Shown here: positions 9,223 to 18,040 of the stretch, one piece after another | How the letters are laid out: each line of letters opens with the position of its first letter | Numbering within the stretch: position 1 is the first letter of the stretch | Notes under the pieces: model-generated | What the model was told of the DNA's origin: nothing | Seen by the model: only the letters and a program-made list of their open reading frames with translations | Databases searched by the model: none | Source: Chryseobacterium phocaeense | GTDB taxonomy: Bacteria > Bacteroidota > Bacteroidia > Flavobacteriales > Weeksellaceae | NCBI RefSeq assembly: GCF_900169075.1 | Contig: NZ_LT827015.1 | Location: forward strand, 2,124,158-2,188,157 | Direction: 5' to 3' | DNA: 64,000 nt | Made by a program: the position numbers and the translations under genes

Positions 9223-9480
9223 TTATGCTTCTGCAGTATCGTTCATTTTGCAGCATCTTGAAGAGAATTCTTTTTTGAATTTCCCTTTCAGTTCCTGATA
9301 CTGCTCATCATTCATTTCTCTGATTTTATCGGCAAGACCGAAAGGCGACTTTTCCTTGATTCCATATTCATTAAAAATACCTTTCATAAATCTTTTTCTC
9401 TGGGCTATTTTTTTGGCAGCCAATGCTACACCTACCACAGCTAATGCTCCTAGAGCTCCTTTTAACGCTGAATTTTTCAT
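9223..9480 (-). CDS. Small hypothetical protein, sigma-operon member
   Basis: An 85-residue protein with an N-terminal Ala/Gly/Val-rich hydrophobic segment (about residues 5-22), which may be a membrane anchor, followed by a charged helical part with NEYGIKEKSPFGLADKIREM and a C-terminal CC pair. Not recognised. It is the last of three minus-strand genes headed by an ECF sigma factor, with 89 bases to the middle gene, so a role downstream of or controlling that sigma factor is possible. Confidence 0.65.
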   Translation of the reverse strand: MKNSALKGALGALAVVGVALAAKKIAQRKRFMKGIFNEYGIKEKSPFGLADKIREMNDEQYQELKGKFKKEFSSRCCKMNDTAEA

Positions 9481-9569
9481 TTTTTCAAAATTTTAAATTT
9501 TACTACTTCTTGTTTCTTATAGAGACGGATGAATTTCAATTTTACTTTACTACTTCTTAAAATTTTTAA

Positions 9570-9902
9570 TTATCTGTTGTTTCTGTTGAAGAATCCGCCT
9601 GAGCATCTGTCTTTCCATATTTCCTTGAATTTTTCCCGTTCTTCGGGAGACAGCCCGGCCATTTTTTCTCTCATCTTTCTTTCTTTAAAGTCTCTCATTC
9701 CTTTTCCGAAATGGAAGCCTCCAAAAAGGATCTTGCTTAAGATCAGTATTCCCATTGCCTGCCAGAATGTAATGGTTTTCACCCCCAGGATATCGGGAAG
9801 AAGGCAATTCCAAAGCCACATCACAATAAAGGTAACGGCGGCGAGAATAAGCGGCGGACATAACAATAAAAATATCCAGCCTTTTTTGTGTTTATGATTC
9901 AT
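9570..9902 (-). CDS. Two-TM membrane protein downstream of ECF sigma gene
   Basis: A 110-residue protein with two membrane segments (about residues 9-31 and 42-62) and a charged C-terminus containing LSPEEREKFKEIWKDRCSGGFF, reminiscent of the short helical motifs of periplasmic stress sensors but too short to assign. It starts 14 bases after the sigma factor gene's stop, so the two are almost certainly one operon. By position it is a candidate sigma regulator, although it has no recognisable anti-sigma zinc-binding motif. Confidence 0.7.
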   Translation of the reverse strand: MNHKHKKGWIFLLLCPPLILAAVTFIVMWLWNCLLPDILGVKTITFWQAMGILILSKILFGGFHFGKGMRDFKERKMREKMAGLSPEEREKFKEIWKDRCSGGFFNRNNR

Positions 9903-9916
9903 AACTTTCTTCTTTA

Positions 9917-10495
9917 CTAACTATTTAAATCTTCGTATAATTTCTGGAGTCTGTTTCTCAAATGCTTCACAGCATAATTTTTCCTGCTGATAATGGTCTT
10001 GATATTTTCTCCCTGTTCATCTGCAATCTGCTGCAGGGTTTTATCGTTCAGTTCATTTTCTACGTAAACCAGTCTTTGCTTTTCGGGAAGTTCATCCAAT
10101 GCCTCAAACAGTTTTTTCCAGATTTCATCCTGAAACATCTTGACTTCAGGACCGGCGCTTTCATCCAGCAACAGGATATCCTTGATGGAAAAGCTCCCAT
10201 CCTCATCTTCATACACGAAATCTTCCAGATTTTCTGTTTTCTTTTTGCGGTAACGGTCCGTAATTTTATTTGCTGTTACCCTGTACAGCCAGCCGCCCAC
10301 ATTCACAATCTCAGAAAGATTGGTCAGACTGCTGAACTGAAACCACACTTCCTGCAGAATATCTTCCGCATCTTCAGTGTTTTTCACTTTCGGACGAATA
10401 TAGGACATCAGCTTTCCTCCGTACTTTGAAACGGTTTGTGAGATGATACTTGCTTTCTCCTCCTGTGGCATTGTTATTTCTTCGACAACCTCCAT
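9917..10495 (-). CDS. RNA polymerase ECF sigma factor
   Basis: A 192-residue sigma-70 family protein of the ECF type with region 2 (NTEDAEDILQEVWFQF, then GGWLYRVTANKITDRYRKKK) and region 4 (LDELPEKQRLVYVENELNDKTLQQIADEQGE). It directs core RNA polymerase to specific promoters, usually in envelope or stress responses. The coding sequence may start at the second Met (codon 9, MPQEEK). It heads a three-gene operon with two small, probably membrane-associated proteins. Confidence 0.93.
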   Translation of the reverse strand: MEVVEEITMPQEEKASIISQTVSKYGGKLMSYIRPKVKNTEDAEDILQEVWFQFSSLTNLSEIVNVGGWLYRVTANKITDRYRKKKTENLEDFVYEDEDGSFSIKDILLLDESAGPEVKMFQDEIWKKLFEALDELPEKQRLVYVENELNDKTLQQIADEQGENIKTIISRKNYAVKHLRNRLQKLYEDLNS

Positions 10496-10784
10496 ACTGC
10501 TATGACGATCTGTCTTTTGGTTTTACTTTAATAAATTTAAAAAAAATTATTGATTGTTGAATTTTCCCTGCTGGATGCAAGTTTGAGAGCAGAGGGTTTG
10601 AGGGTCAGAGAGTACTTGTGCCGGAAAAGCAAACAGAAGGTGATTTTTCTATATTCAAAAAGTATCTCTCAATTTTAGTCTTAGCCTTAGTCTTATCCTC
10701 AGCCTCAATCTGAAATCTGATGTCCGATGTCCGATGTCTGATGTCTAAAATCTAATTTCTAACCTCTAACTTCTCAATAAAAAA
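10496..10784. other. Intergenic region of low-complexity sequence
   Basis: No gene seen. It holds repetitive words: a GAGAG/GGGTTTGAGGG stretch, an AGTCTTAGCCTTAGTCTTATCC stretch and a heptamer array listed separately. Confidence 0.5.
10719..10746. repeat. Heptamer array GATGTCY x4
   Basis: Four consecutive 7-bp units: GATGTCC, GATGTCC, GATGTCT, GATGTCT. Confidence 0.8.
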
Positions 10785-10805
10785 CGGGAAGCATTACACT
10801 CCCCG
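10785..10805 (-). terminator. Terminator of the S9 peptidase gene
   Basis: On the minus strand CGGGGAG-TGTAATG-CTTCCCG (one G-T pair) followed by TTTTTTATTG, just beyond the peptidase stop codon. Confidence 0.75.
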
Positions 10806-10830
10806 ATTATATTGATTTGATTTTATTTAT

Positions 10831-12837
10831 TTATTTTTTATTGAAGTTCTCCGCAAAGAAGCCCAGCATATATCTGTACAGCTCTATTCTGCTTGGTTCT
10901 TTTTTAAATCCGTGCCCTTCATCGTATTTTACCATATAAGGAACCTCAACTCCTTTTGAACGGATCGCTTTTACAATCTGATCAGATTCATTGATATTTA
11001 CCCTAGGGTCATTGGCTCCCTGAACCACAAATAACGGTTTTTTGATTTTATCGATATGGAATACAGGAGAAACTTCTTTCGCAATTTTTGCTTCTTCAGG
11101 ATTGTCAAGGTCATACCAGATCTGTTTTACCATTTCTTTGTAAGGTTTCCAGTATTCCGGGAAGGACTCAAAGAAGGTGAAGATATTGGAAACTCCTACA
11201 TAATCCACTCCGCAGGCGTAAAGATCCGGAGTTTTGATGAGTCCCATCAGTGTAGCATAGCCGCCGTGGCTTCCTCCGTAGATAGCAATTTTATCTTTAT
11301 CCACCCAACCTTGTTCTATCACATATTTTACTCCGTCTTCCACGTCATCCATTGCTTTTCTTCCGATCTGCTTATAACCAATGTGCTGGAATTCTTTTCC
11401 ATACCCACCGGAAATTCTGAAATTCACATGTAGCGTTGCATACCCTCTGCTCGCAAAAAGTTGATCTTCAGGATTGAATCCCCATTCATCCCTGATTCCC
11501 TGCGGACCTCCGTGAGGATTAACGATTAACGGAACTTTTTTACCATCTGCTGCTGCTTTCGGTAAGGTAATATATCCTCTGATGGTAAGACCGTCCCTGC
11601 TTTTAAATTCAATAGGCTTCATTTCTGCCATATCTTCTTCTTTCAGCTGTGGCATCAGGTTATACAGAAGTTTTAGCTGTTTGGATTTTGTATCGTATTC
11701 ATAGTAAGTTCCGTAGAGTTTATCACTGCCTACCACTACTAAAAGTTTGTTTTCGTTATCATCGGAAGATACCACTGAGAATTCCTTGTCTTTGAATTCA
11801 GATTTTAATTTATCATGAACTTCCTTATAAAATTTGCTGACAGGGATTATTTCTCCCTTAATACCAGTATAGCTGATATAATCCAGTTCATAATTTCTGT
11901 TTTTACGCGCAGTGCTTATAGAACTTACGTCATATACAGGATTGGAATATACCTCTTTGATGATCGCATTTTTCTTCAGATCATACAGCACTATTCTCGT
12001 TTTATCACTGTCCAGATTGGTTACTACATAAGCCTCGTCCTTATTTTTGGAATTATCATTCAAGCCGATAATACTGAATGTATTTTTCCAGTCCGTTGAT
12101 TTGATCAGGTTAAATTTACCTGTTGCGAGGTCTTTATAATAGGTTTTCGTAGTCAGACCGTTTTCCAGGACGGTATAGCCTCTCATATTTCCATCTTTGT
12201 CAAAAAGATAGCCGTCAATAGGGTTATTAACGTCTTTATTTTCATAAAGCTGGGTCATTTCCCCGGTATTGAAGTTTATTTTATAAGGTTCAAAGATCTG
12301 CTTATTGTTCTTGTTAAGGGCCACAATTACAAATTCAGTATCCTTAATAATATCTGCGTAGTTCAGGGTTACCCCTTCAAATGGGGTTAAATCTTTCAGG
12401 TTTTTGCCATCAATATCTACGGCATACATATGCGTATTTTCATTACCGCCCTTGTCCTGGGTGTAGAACAGTCTTTTTTTGTCTAACCAGCCGTAGCTTC
12501 CGATAAGATCATCTTTTTCTACAATTGCTTTTGTAATTTTTCCGGTTTTCAGCTCTTTTATGTAGACATGGTTTTTCTTGTCCTTATCTTTTTCTTTATA
12601 GGAAAGATACTGGCCGTCCGGTGAAATTTTGAACTGTGATGCATTGGGTCTTGCAAAATAGTCTTCTACTTTATACTTAAAATTCCCTTTATCAAAAGAG
12701 ACCATTTTTTCAAGGCTTTCTTTGGAAGAAGGAAGTGTAGGGTCGCCCGGCAGTTTAGCCGTTGAAGTTTGTGCATTAATCATAATTGCTGACAGTACGA
12801 CCTGGGCCGCACCAAAAATTTTTGCATTTAGATTCAT
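10831..12837 (-). CDS. S9-family prolyl oligopeptidase-like serine peptidase, exported
   Basis: This 668-residue protein has a signal peptide (MNLNAKIFGAAQVVLSAIM, cut near NAQ), a beta-propeller region (about residues 60-390) and a C-terminal alpha/beta-hydrolase domain with nucleophile S523 (YGGSHGGY), acid D610 (GANDPRV) and H642 (DEGHGF). It fits the S9 dipeptidyl/oligopeptidase families that trim short peptides in the periplasm. It is transcribed alone and has its own terminator. Exact peptide specificity is unknown. Confidence 0.93.
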   Translation of the reverse strand: MNLNAKIFGAAQVVLSAIMINAQTSTAKLPGDPTLPSSKESLEKMVSFDKGNFKYKVEDYFARPNASQFKISPDGQYLSYKEKDKDKKNHVYIKELKTGKITKAIVEKDDLIGSYGWLDKKRLFYTQDKGGNENTHMYAVDIDGKNLKDLTPFEGVTLNYADIIKDTEFVIVALNKNNKQIFEPYKINFNTGEMTQLYENKDVNNPIDGYLFDKDGNMRGYTVLENGLTTKTYYKDLATGKFNLIKSTDWKNTFSIIGLNDNSKNKDEAYVVTNLDSDKTRIVLYDLKKNAIIKEVYSNPVYDVSSISTARKNRNYELDYISYTGIKGEIIPVSKFYKEVHDKLKSEFKDKEFSVVSSDDNENKLLVVVGSDKLYGTYYEYDTKSKQLKLLYNLMPQLKEEDMAEMKPIEFKSRDGLTIRGYITLPKAAADGKKVPLIVNPHGGPQGIRDEWGFNPEDQLFASRGYATLHVNFRISGGYGKEFQHIGYKQIGRKAMDDVEDGVKYVIEQGWVDKDKIAIYGGSHGGYATLMGLIKTPDLYACGVDYVGVSNIFTFFESFPEYWKPYKEMVKQIWYDLDNPEEAKIAKEVSPVFHIDKIKKPLFVVQGANDPRVNINESDQIVKAIRSKGVEVPYMVKYDEGHGFKKEPSRIELYRYMLGFFAENFNKK

Positions 12838-13010
12838 AACTTATTTTTTGGTTAATTGTACATCTGGATTTTAAAAACTAATCTTATATCAAATAAGACA
12901 GTTTTAATACAAATATGTTACATGATATACAAAAAATTCATCAAAAAAATTTATTTATATAAAAAAAATAACAAATAGTAAATTATTAAAATTTTATTTA
13001 CTACAGATCA

Positions 13011-13469
13011 TCAGTTTAAGTAAATACCGAAGTAGTACGTCCAAGCAATTAAAATAAGCTGCATGGGAATTCTCTCCCGGTAAAGATAACGCATACCCGG
13101 ACCGGTATAATCTGCTTTAAAAATATTGATTTTTTTCTGTGAAGAATTGATATTGGCTATAAATACCAAAACATAAAAAATAATCAGCAGAACTGCGGTA
13201 AGTTTCCTTATTTCTGGAATCATCAGTCCAATTCCCGCTGCAATTTCAAGAACTCCGGTGAAATATACCCAGAACATTTTGCCCGGCACAAAATCAGGAA
13301 TCATCATGGCCATTCCTTTCTGAAATTTAAAGTGTGACAATCCGGTGAATATAATAAACACAGCCATTCCCAGATTTCCTGAAAATAAAAAATCAGGTTT
13401 TCCCTCAGCTATGTAAGTGCCCAGAAGAGCCAGAATGAAGGTGGCGAAAAGGATGGTGAGTAATTTCAT
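13011..13469 (-). CDS. DoxX-like integral membrane protein
   Basis: A 152-residue protein with four hydrophobic segments (about residues 3-21, 31-47, 67-84, 90-108) and the DoxX-like order of a polar loop after TM2 (FKFQKGMAMMIPDFVPG) and FTGVLEIAAGIGLMIP. DoxX proteins are small inner-membrane proteins linked to redox or sulfur stress in some species; the role here is unknown. A second DoxX-like gene occurs at 36339. Confidence 0.8.
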   Translation of the reverse strand: MKLLTILFATFILALLGTYIAEGKPDFLFSGNLGMAVFIIFTGLSHFKFQKGMAMMIPDFVPGKMFWVYFTGVLEIAAGIGLMIPEIRKLTAVLLIIFYVLVFIANINSSQKKINIFKADYTGPGMRYLYRERIPMQLILIAWTYYFGIYLN

Positions 13470-13653
13470 GCTTTAGTTGTTTTAAAATCTATACAAAAGA
13501 CGCAAAAGTTTTTTAAGACTTAAAGTTATTTTTAAAGTTTAACGTGGGAATGCATATAAGTTTACATAAGTTTATTCCAATCAAGGATGTTAAGGTGAGA
13601 AATCCTCACATACATCTGTCAAATCTGCGAAATCAGGGGGAGATAAAACAATA

Positions 13654-13683
13654 AACCTTATAAATCCGGAAATCTATAAGGTT
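13654..13683 (-). terminator. Terminator of SRPBCC gene
   Basis: AACCTTAT / ATAAGGTT 8-bp arms just beyond the stop codon of the gene at 13706, with T-rich sequence on the minus strand. Confidence 0.7.
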
Positions 13684-13705
13684 CATCTTCTTTAAACATA
13701 AAAAG

Positions 13706-14149
13706 TTATTTACTTTCCGCCAGATTTTTCACAACTTCCAGTCCTTTGGAAAATCCGGTATTCATATGATCTTCCCAATCTTTTTCAGTTTGCACCTCAG
13801 CGTGCAGCTTTGTCTTTCCATCCAGATCAATCAGGATATACTTTTCGAAAGAGCCGCTCCACTCCATGACTTCCTTGCTCTGCGTATCTTCATTGCCTTC
13901 TTTATCTACCATGCCAAGATGTTTGAAAATAATCTGGTTGGGCTCGTCAATGCTGTCAATGGTTGATACCATTCCTTCTCCTTCCCCATTAAGGAAGTAT
14001 GTTTTTCCGCCGACTTTCCAGTCGGATTTCATTTTACTGCCGGAACCGAAAAATTGGGTCCATTCAGTGTAGGAATCTGAATCCCAAAGGACATTCCATA
14101 CTTTCTGTGGAGATGCATTGATCTCAATTTCGTAAGATAAGGTTTCCAT
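13706..14149 (-). CDS. SRPBCC (AHSA1/START-like) protein
   Basis: A 147-residue single-domain protein of the SRPBCC superfamily. It shows the AHSA1-type opening INASPQKVWNVLWDSDSYTEW, a central GEGEGMVSTIDSIDEPNQIIFKHLG, and a C-terminal helix ending FSKGLEVVKNLAESK. The fold forms a hydrophobic pocket; ligand unknown. It is a paralog of the next gene upstream (14177-14605), 27 bases away, and the two are probably co-transcribed. Confidence 0.88.
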   Translation of the reverse strand: METLSYEIEINASPQKVWNVLWDSDSYTEWTQFFGSGSKMKSDWKVGGKTYFLNGEGEGMVSTIDSIDEPNQIIFKHLGMVDKEGNEDTQSKEVMEWSGSFEKYILIDLDGKTKLHAEVQTEKDWEDHMNTGFSKGLEVVKNLAESK

Positions 14150-14176
14150 ATTTTAAATTTTGGTGGTTAGCATAAT

Positions 14177-14605
14177 TTATAACTGATTTTCTGAAAGGTT
14201 TTTTACGATTCCCAAAGCATTCGGAAATTTTTCTTCAAAAAAACTCTTAAACTCATCAGGAGTATTGATTTCAATTTTAAGTAGTGTTCCGGTTTCTGTT
14301 TCCTGTAAAAAATAGGCTTCCGTAGCATCGCCCCAGTTCTGTTCTTTCTCTACACCGCCATAAATTTCCCCAAGGTGTAGAAATTTAATTTCCTTATTGG
14401 GAATACTTTTTTCAACACGGCTGAACATCCCGTCGTTATTGGGGTCAAGGAATTTTACTATATTTCCTTCTTCGAAAGTTCCCTGGTAAAACGAACCTTC
14501 GGTAAATGCGGTCGTCCACTGCCTGTACGTCATATCGCTCCAGAGTACGTCCCAAACCTTTTCAGGCGGTGTATCAATCTGGATTTCAAAAAATAGTTTT
14601 TGCAT
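14177..14605 (-). CDS. SRPBCC (AHSA1/START-like) protein, paralog
   Basis: A 142-residue protein with the same layout as its neighbour: IDTPPEKVWDVLWSDMTYRQW at the N-terminus, a DGMFSRVEKSIPNKEIKFLHLG core and a C-terminal helix ending ALGIVKNLSENQL. The pair arose by tandem duplication. A small-ligand or protein-binding role is likely but cannot be specified. Confidence 0.88.
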   Translation of the reverse strand: MQKLFFEIQIDTPPEKVWDVLWSDMTYRQWTTAFTEGSFYQGTFEEGNIVKFLDPNNDGMFSRVEKSIPNKEIKFLHLGEIYGGVEKEQNWGDATEAYFLQETETGTLLKIEINTPDEFKSFFEEKFPNALGIVKNLSENQL

Positions 14606-14635
14606 TTCTTTTTATTTAGATGTTAGGTTAGATTT

Positions 14636-14675
14636 CAGATGGCAGATATCAGATGTCAGATATCAGATGTCAGAC
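14636..14675. repeat. Heptamer array CAGATRT x5
   Basis: CAGATGG, CAGATAT, CAGATGT, CAGATAT, CAGATGT, then CAGAC; exact 7-bp period. Confidence 0.8.
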
Positions 14676-14710
14676 TATAGATTTCAAAATATGACTAATA
14701 GTCCTTCCAA

Positions 14711-14743
14711 CTCATAACTCATAACTCATAACTCATCACTCAT
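14711..14743. repeat. Heptamer array CTCATAA x4
   Basis: CTCATAA three times, then CTCATCA and CTCAT; exact 7-bp period, immediately downstream of the SDR gene's stop codon. Confidence 0.8.
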
Positions 14744-14745
14744 TT

Positions 14746-15579
14746 TCATCCTCCTACAAAATCTCCGCCATTAATATGAATCACTTCGCCGGTGATATAA
14801 TCTGCATCTCTGGAAGCAAGGAAAACATAAGCCGGTGCCACTTCCGATGGCTGACCAGCTCTTTTCAGAGGCGTATCTTTTCCAAATGTTGAAAGATCAC
14901 TGAAGGCTTCCTTCACTAATGGCGTCCAGATCGGGCCGGGGGCAATTCCATTAACCAATATTTTCTTATCAGCAAGATTGGTTGATAAAGATCGGATGAA
15001 AGCCAAAATAGCACCTTTGGTAGCTGCATAATCAATCAGATGGTCACTTCCGCGGTATGCGGTAACAGACGTTGTACAGATGATACGGCCTCCTGGTTTG
15101 ATCAACGGTAAAAAATCTCTCGTAAAAGAAATCATAGAAATAATATTGGTATCGAAAGTTTCCTGAATCTGATCGTCTGAGATCTTTTCAAGACTGTTTT
15201 TTGAGGTATGGATTCCTGCATTATTCACCAGGATATCCAGCTTTTTCCATGCTTTCTGTACTTTGTCCAAACATTTTGTCCTGAATGCTTTTTTAGTCAG
15301 ATCACCCTTGATAAGAATACATTCCCGGCCTTCTTTTTCCACCAGCCGTTGGGTTTCTTTTGCATCGTTGTCACTTTCTTTGTAAATAATGGCAATATCG
15401 GCGCCTTCTCTGGCAAAATGAACAGCTACGGCCTGGCCTATTCCACTATCACCGCCGGAAATAACAGCTTTTTTTCCTAAAAGCTTCCGGCTTCCCTCAT
15501 AATCTTTCCTGATAATTTCCGGAAATACCCCTTCTTTAGGGACTTTTGATCTGGATTGTGACTTGTTCTGTGTTTTCAT
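14746..15579 (-). CDS. SDR-family oxidoreductase (YghA-like)
   Basis: A short-chain dehydrogenase/reductase with Rossmann motif ISGGDSGIGQAVA, NNAG (in LVNNAGIH), catalytic Ser in TTSVTAY, and the YxxxK motif YAATK. The long N-terminal extension with PKEGVFPEIIRKDYEGSRKLLGKKA is typical of the YghA/glucose-ribitol dehydrogenase-like group. It uses NAD(P)(H) on an unknown alcohol or carbonyl. I start it at MKTQNKSQ (15579); an in-frame ATG 12 codons upstream adds sequence unlike the family. Confidence 0.92.
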   Translation of the reverse strand: MKTQNKSQSRSKVPKEGVFPEIIRKDYEGSRKLLGKKAVISGGDSGIGQAVAVHFAREGADIAIIYKESDNDAKETQRLVEKEGRECILIKGDLTKKAFRTKCLDKVQKAWKKLDILVNNAGIHTSKNSLEKISDDQIQETFDTNIISMISFTRDFLPLIKPGGRIICTTSVTAYRGSDHLIDYAATKGAILAFIRSLSTNLADKKILVNGIAPGPIWTPLVKEAFSDLSTFGKDTPLKRAGQPSEVAPAYVFLASRDADYITGEVIHINGGDFVGG

Positions 15580-15619
15580 AAGCAAATCTTTTATGTAAAA
15601 TGCATCAAACAGCAAGCCG

Positions 15620-15735
15620 GAATGGTTGGGAAAGGCGAAAAGGTAAAAAGGCGAAACTGCGAAAAGGCAAAGAAAGTGAAGAGGGTAAAGGAGCGAATTT
15701 GTAAATAAGCAAATTTGCTTTTTAACCGTTTTGCC
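15620..15735. repeat. Low-complexity GGCAAA/GCGAAA-type repeat
   Basis: Irregular repetition of words such as aggcgaaa, aggtaaaa and aggcaaa. The same kind of sequence recurs at 16619-16800 and, partly inverted, at 24570-24735. Confidence 0.6.
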
Positions 15736-15744
15736 CTTTTGCCT

Positions 15745-16599
15745 CTAAGAATTAAACGCGTCCTCCAGGTCCCGGATGATAATATTTTTCATTTTCATAA
15801 TTGCCTGAAGCACTTTTTCTACTTTTCCTTTGTCAGGATCGGTGAGCAGCTGCAGAGATTGTTTGGGAAAGATCTGCCAGCTTGATCCGTATTTATCCTT
15901 TACCCAGCCGCAAACCTGCTCAGTTCCTCCTTCCGAGGAAAGGCCGTTCCAGAAATAATCTGTCTCCTCCTGACCGTCTGTCATCACCACCATTGAAATT
16001 CCTTCGTTAAAATCAAATGCATGATCATGGGAATTATCCATACAGAACAGGCTGTAGTCATCAATTGTAAAATGGGCATGCATCACATGCTCCGGGTCTT
16101 CACCGGACTCTCCCCCATCTTTATACCTGGAAATATCTCCAACCGCTGAATTTGGAAAAACTTTGGTATAAAACTCCATGGCTTCCACCGCTTTTCCATT
16201 ATTCTGATGAATAAACATCAGGGTAGGAACCAATTTCTGATCACTTGCTTTTTCACCTAAAAACAACTGCCATGTTACTCCGTACCGGTCTTTTATCCAA
16301 CCATATTTTTCACTCCATGGATAGGAACCCAGGTCCATTAAAGCTGTTCCTCCGTCAGATAATTTATTCCAATACGTCTGAACTTCATCTTCCGTATCAC
16401 AGATGACCATGAAGGAAACAGAAGGATTTTTATCCATAGGCGGGCCATTAAGAAGCATGATCTTCTGTCCGAAAATTTCAATATTGACAACAACCTGCGT
16501 GTCTACGGTTATTTTTCCGTTGAATATCTCACAATAAAAATCTGCTGATTTTCTGGCATTTCCATCGAATAAAATACATGGAAAGATATGGTTATTCAT
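15745..16599 (-). CDS. Two-domain VOC protein (PhnB-like)
   Basis: A 284-residue protein made of two vicinal-oxygen-chelate modules of the PhnB/3-dmu-9_3-mt type. The first opens IFPCILFDGNARKSADFY and contains WIKDRYGVTWQLFLG; the second repeats the pattern with PTLMFIHQNNGKAVEAMEFYT and WVKDKYGSSWQIFPK. Members are usually of unknown catalytic activity and lack a full glyoxalase metal set. It is a tandem paralog of 16813-17679. Confidence 0.88.
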   Translation of the reverse strand: MNNHIFPCILFDGNARKSADFYCEIFNGKITVDTQVVVNIEIFGQKIMLLNGPPMDKNPSVSFMVICDTEDEVQTYWNKLSDGGTALMDLGSYPWSEKYGWIKDRYGVTWQLFLGEKASDQKLVPTLMFIHQNNGKAVEAMEFYTKVFPNSAVGDISRYKDGGESGEDPEHVMHAHFTIDDYSLFCMDNSHDHAFDFNEGISMVVMTDGQEETDYFWNGLSSEGGTEQVCGWVKDKYGSSWQIFPKQSLQLLTDPDKGKVEKVLQAIMKMKNIIIRDLEDAFNS

Positions 16600-16618
16600 A
16601 ATTTAGGATTTTATTATT

Positions 16619-16800
16619 AAGGGTGAAAGGGCAAAAGGGCGAAATCGCGAAAAGGCTAAGAAGCGAAGAGAGCGGATTCGTAAACAGGCAAAATTGCCGA
16701 ACGGCAAAAGGCGAAATTGCGAAAGGGCTAAGTGGCAAAGTGAGCGAAGAAGGTGAAGAGGCGAATTCGCAAATTTGGTTTTTAGCCGTTTTACCTTTTA
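16619..16800. repeat. Low-complexity GGCAAA/GCGAAA-type repeat
   Basis: Separates the two VOC paralogs. Words such as gggcaaaa, gggcgaaa, cgcgaaaa and ggctaag repeat at a loose 7-9 bp spacing. A 66-codon open frame in it is Lys/Gly-rich repeat translation and not a gene. Confidence 0.6.
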
Positions 16801-16812
16801 GCTTTTTTGCTT

Positions 16813-17679
16813 CTAAGAATTAAACGCTTCTTCAAGCTCTTTGATGACAATTTTCTGCATTTTCATCATCGCCTGAACTGCCTGCTGTGCTTTTGAACGG
16901 TCTGGATCATTCATCAGTTCAATCAGTCTTTTGGGTACAATCTGCCAGCTCAGCCCGTATTTATCTTTAAGCCAGCCGCACATGCTTTCTCTGCCGCCAT
17001 CTGAAATAAGGGTATTCCAGAGATGATCCGTTTCTTGCTGGTCATCAGTCATAATCACAATGGAAATGCCTTCATTAAAATCAAACTGATGATCGTAAGA
17101 ATTATCCATACAGAAGAAACTGTAGCCGTCAATGGTAAATTGGGCATGCTGTACGTTTTGGGCAGGTTCAGTGATAGGATGGCCTTCTCCGCCATCACCA
17201 TACCTCAGGACATTTCCAATACCTGAGTTAGGGAACGTTCCTGTGTAGAATTCCATGGCTTCCATCGCTTTTCCATTATTCTGATGGATAAACATCAGGG
17301 TAGGAATTATTTTCTGCGATTCAGGTTTCTCACCCAGAAACAGCTGCCAGGTAACCCCATATTTGTCCTGTACCCAGCCGTACTTTTTGCTCCAGGAATA
17401 AGAGTCCAGAGCCATAAGTGCCATTCCTCCTTCTATAAGGCTGTCCCAATATTTCTGAACTTCGTCTTCCGTACTGCAGATGATCATAAAAGAAACAGAG
17501 GGATTGGTTTTGAAATGAGGACCGCCGTTCAGCAGCATCAGTTTTTGGCCGAACAGCTCAATGTTCATCACCACAGGAGTATCTGCAGTGATTTTTCCGT
17601 CAAATACCCCGCAATAGAATTCTGCAGCCTGTTTTGATTCTTCATCAAACCAGAGACATGGGAAAATATCGTTATTCAT
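16813..17679 (-). CDS. Two-domain VOC protein (PhnB-like), paralog
   Basis: A 288-residue close paralog of 15745-16599 with the same two VOC modules (FPCLWFDEESKQAAEFY; WVQDKYGVTWQLFLG; then PTLMFIHQNNGKAMEAMEFYT; WLKDKYGLSWQIVPK) and the same C-terminal helical tail, here KAQQAVQAMMKMQKIVIKEL followed by EEAFNS. The tail, shared by both copies, is longer than a minimal VOC pair. Tandem duplication is evident; function unknown. Confidence 0.88.
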   Translation of the reverse strand: MNNDIFPCLWFDEESKQAAEFYCGVFDGKITADTPVVMNIELFGQKLMLLNGGPHFKTNPSVSFMIICSTEDEVQKYWDSLIEGGMALMALDSYSWSKKYGWVQDKYGVTWQLFLGEKPESQKIIPTLMFIHQNNGKAMEAMEFYTGTFPNSGIGNVLRYGDGGEGHPITEPAQNVQHAQFTIDGYSFFCMDNSYDHQFDFNEGISIVIMTDDQQETDHLWNTLISDGGRESMCGWLKDKYGLSWQIVPKRLIELMNDPDRSKAQQAVQAMMKMQKIVIKELEEAFNS

Positions 17680-17762
17680 ATAATCAGATTTTGGAGTTAC
17701 AATATAGTTTTATAGATCATTGCATGATCAGCAATGACTTCAATATCCGGTAATTTTTGTTA

Positions 17763-18023
17763 TTAGTTTTTGAAGGAAATCTCATGTTCCTTCATATAAA
17801 TTTTGAGTTTTTCCATCGCGTTCTTTCCGAAACCATGGAGCTTCATGATCTCTTCTTCAGAATAGTCCGAAAGTTTTTCCAGAGAATCTATTTTTTCTCT
17901 TTCCAAGGATCTTCTTGCCGGTATTGCAATAACGCCGGACAGGAAATTATTATTTTTTTTAACAACATGATTAACAGCACAAATGGAACTTAAACATTTT
18001 GCCATTATAACCAGATTTATCAT
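17763..18023 (-). CDS. Helix-hairpin-helix protein like RNAP alpha C-terminal domain
   Basis: An 86-codon ORF whose last 55 residues match the pattern of the RNA polymerase alpha C-terminal domain fold: IPARRSLEREKIDSLEKLSD followed by SEEEIMKLHGFGKNAMEKL, with the HhH glycines in LHGFGKNA. Stand-alone proteins of this type are probably DNA-binding. The N-terminal 27 residues are unlike the family, so the true start may be internal (MAKC, codon 7, or a non-ATG codon). Confidence 0.7.
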   Translation of the reverse strand: MINLVIMAKCLSSICAVNHVVKKNNNFLSGVIAIPARRSLEREKIDSLEKLSDYSEEEIMKLHGFGKNAMEKLKIYMKEHEISFKN

Positions 18024-18040
18024 GACTGATAATGCGTTTT

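Noticed and set aside
16623..16823. 66-codon ORF between the VOC paralogs
   Set aside because: It is the translation of the GGCAAA/GCGAAA low-complexity repeat.
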